Source: an uncultured Nitrosomonas sp.
GTDB taxonomy: Bacteria; Pseudomonadota; Gammaproteobacteria; Burkholderiales; Nitrosomonadaceae
Direction of reading: 5' to 3'
DNA: 64,000 bases
NCBI GenBank assembly: GCA_949281375.1
Contig: CASDLT010000026.1
Location: 62,001-126,000 of the forward strand
This document shows positions 62,504 to 64,000 of the stretch, one piece after another. The first letter of the stretch is position 1. Each line of letters begins with the position of its first letter. The notes beneath the pieces were generated by a model. It saw only the letters and a list, made by a program, of their open reading frames with translations, made no database searches and was not told the origin of the DNA. The translations under genes were made by a program, and so were the position numbers.

Positions 62504-63889
62504 TTATTGAGTAATGACATGTTCTGCCGGAATGCCGCAGACTTCCGCCAGCCGGAACCAGGCAAATTCCCGGGCGCTGCTGACGGGCGACGCTGGTTTG
62601 CTCAGGAGAATCAGCCAGGGTTTTTTATCACTGCTGTCCACCAGTTCCTTAATGAGGCGCTGCACGCCACGATCGGGCAAGCGATGGGCTGCAACGCCCA
62701 GTACCAGCGGACCGTTCAGATTGCTGATCAGGGCTTTGGCTTCATCCTGAGACTGCTGATCAACGATATTGATGCGGCAAGTTATGGATTCCGGCCAATG
62801 CGTGGTTTGATCAAGCTCGATGCCAAATGCCTGAGCATTGGCTGGCAGCGCCAGATTTTCTGGCGGTCGCGCGACTTCGGCCGGTTTGACTCCTGCCATG
62901 GGGTCGGCGTCGACAATCTCGGCGCGTATTTCCCGCGCCATGAGTCGTTGGCGTAAATCGATATAATAGGGCAAATACAGATCGAGCCTAAAGCGGCGTT
63001 CACTCCAGGCTTGTAGAATGCGCGATACGCCCAGCATTAACAAGCGAGGGAAAAAACCGTACACTAGCAACACGCCAATTAAGAAATTGGCCCAAGCCGT
63101 GCGAGTTTCCGTGTCCTGTTTAATCACACCGATCCGGCTGGCGATGGTTTGCGGATCGCTTGGAATGGTCAAGCCCATTGCTTCGAGCGGCGCGCCAAGA
63201 ATCTGCGTGAGCTTGGGCAGCGTGTTATCGGGAAGTAGCGTCGTTCCCCAGATAAAATTATATTGCTTGGCGAGCATGAGTAAGATCAACAGCACCATGC
63301 CGGCGGCTAAATATGCCAGCCAGAATTTATGCGTCAATACGCTGACGCGCCATTTGCCGACCTCGCCGGTCAGGCAGCTTTCCCACCATGACTGAATGGC
63401 CAGCGATGCGACGGTCGGCTCTTTTTTTTGCCGGTAGGGCAACCAGCTTGCCAGTTGCGCCACTATGCCGCTGCTCAAGCTTTGCAGATTCAGCATCACG
63501 CCGGACAGCCACAGCAACAGCGAAATCGTATTGAACCCCAAAAGTACCGCTAGCAGCCAATAAATATTCAGAGTCGAAGATTCACCGCTGACTGCCTGGC
63601 TGGCGGCTAGTCCACCTAAAATGACACCCGTTGCCAGACAAATATGATGAGCGCGGCGGTATTGTTTGTGCGGTTGCTGCAGCGCAGTGTCCAGCGCATT
63701 GTCCTGGATCAGGCGCTTGGCGCGGATGGCCAGCCGGTAAATGAATTCCGAGTAATGAAAATCGCCGCTATTCGAACGCGGCAAGTCTTTGATACTGGCA
63801 TAGGATAACTCGTCCGGTTTGGCGGATTCAATCTTGCGCAATTGCTCGATACGAACCAGATCAGCGAATGTATGCTTCTTTACTGACAT
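62504..63889 (-). CDS. DUF2868-family membrane protein, partner of the DUF3482 GTPase
   Basis: A 461-residue integral membrane protein of DUF2868. Four or more hydrophobic helices are visible, at about residues 90-110, 120-150, 190-215 and 265-290 (WANFLIGVLLVYGFFPRLLMLGV). A soluble C-terminal domain (about 330-460) ends PVSSAREFAWFRLAEVCGIP and shows Rossmann-like ANAQAFGIELD and GPLVLGVAAHRLPDRG blocks. The DUF3482 GTPase gene lies three bases downstream, so the pair are probably made together and may form a membrane-GTPase complex. The ATG at 63889 is chosen; a GTG three codons upstream is in frame. Function unknown. Confidence 0.85.
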   Translation of the reverse strand: MSVKKHTFADLVRIEQLRKIESAKPDELSYASIKDLPRSNSGDFHYSEFIYRLAIRAKRLIQDNALDTALQQPHKQYRRAHHICLATGVILGGLAASQAVSGESSTLNIYWLLAVLLGFNTISLLLWLSGVMLNLQSLSSGIVAQLASWLPYRQKKEPTVASLAIQSWWESCLTGEVGKWRVSVLTHKFWLAYLAAGMVLLILLMLAKQYNFIWGTTLLPDNTLPKLTQILGAPLEAMGLTIPSDPQTIASRIGVIKQDTETRTAWANFLIGVLLVYGFFPRLLMLGVSRILQAWSERRFRLDLYLPYYIDLRQRLMAREIRAEIVDADPMAGVKPAEVARPPENLALPANAQAFGIELDQTTHWPESITCRINIVDQQSQDEAKALISNLNGPLVLGVAAHRLPDRGVQRLIKELVDSSDKKPWLILLSKPASPVSSAREFAWFRLAEVCGIPAEHVITQ

Positions 63890-64000
63890 GAGCTGCACCG
63901 TTGCGGCATGATGATGTAAAAATGGTTGGCGCGAGTGTGGTTGTGTTTCACAGGAGTTCTAAGAAATAGGCCTGCTTTTTCAGAAAAAAACGGCTGAAAC

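Overview
The window looks like a chromosomal segment of a betaproteobacterium, most likely an ammonia oxidizer of the Nitrosomonas group. This is inferred from family content: an ECF sigma factor with DUF3619, DUF3460, a DUF2868/DUF3482 GTPase pair, a cytochrome P460 gene, a cphA'/cphA pair, and a serine-cycle type mcl-mtkA-mtkB cluster. No rRNA, tRNA or CRISPR array was found by eye. The mnmG-rsmG-parA-parB cluster with a near-consensus parS site suggests that the 46-51 kb region lies in the origin-proximal part of the chromosome.

Layout. 0-7.5 kb: a D,D-carboxypeptidase, argJ, a DUF815 ATPase, a MutT/thiamine-phosphate-synthase fusion, a diguanylate cyclase overlapping yacG, and a sigma factor with DUF3619. 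7.7-15.6 kb: a cyanophycin block (ABC exporter, DUF1854 protein, truncated cphA', full-length cphA) closed by a strong terminator. 15.6-17.1 kb: srkA and arfB on the minus strand. 17.4-25.9 kb: a type I restriction-modification island, hsdM-hsdS-[rhuM/fic]-[RAYT transposase]-[vapBC]-hsdR. 26.3-30.6 kb: a soluble six-PAS chemoreceptor and an overlapping triple-CheW gene. 30.9-46.4 kb: mixed housekeeping and envelope genes, including zapD, a deacetylase-family gene, cytochrome P460, an SDR, a polyamine-synthase-like methyltransferase-fold protein, a broken Aer-like receptor, FKBP, DUF748 and cis/trans fatty-acid isomerase. 46.4-52 kb: parS, mnmG, rsmG, parA, parB, a Trm112-family gene and an ADP-ribosylglycohydrolase. 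52.6-55.9 kb: malyl-CoA lyase and malate-CoA ligase. 56-64 kb: DUF3465, yqhA, pncC/cinA, an acyltransferase, an HDOD protein and the DUF3482/DUF2868 pair.

The most striking signal is in the restriction island. Seven copies of short GTAG-type REP palindromes sit within about 4.8 kb. Four lie inside open reading frames (two in hsdM, one each in the RAYT gene and hsdR), always in the same reading frame, so each starts a translated Val-Gly-Ala segment. Two other copies supply the TAG stop codons of hsdS and the RAYT gene. The RAYT gene is flanked by REPs and carries one itself, so it is the obvious candidate for having spread them. This resembles, by analogy, the protein-coding palindromic elements of Rickettsia, here tied to a REP/RAYT system and a type I RM locus.

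A second repeat family, about 140 bp with 20-bp terminal inverted repeats and YTAR-type target duplications, occurs twice. Each copy is inserted exactly at the TAG stop codon of the upstream gene.
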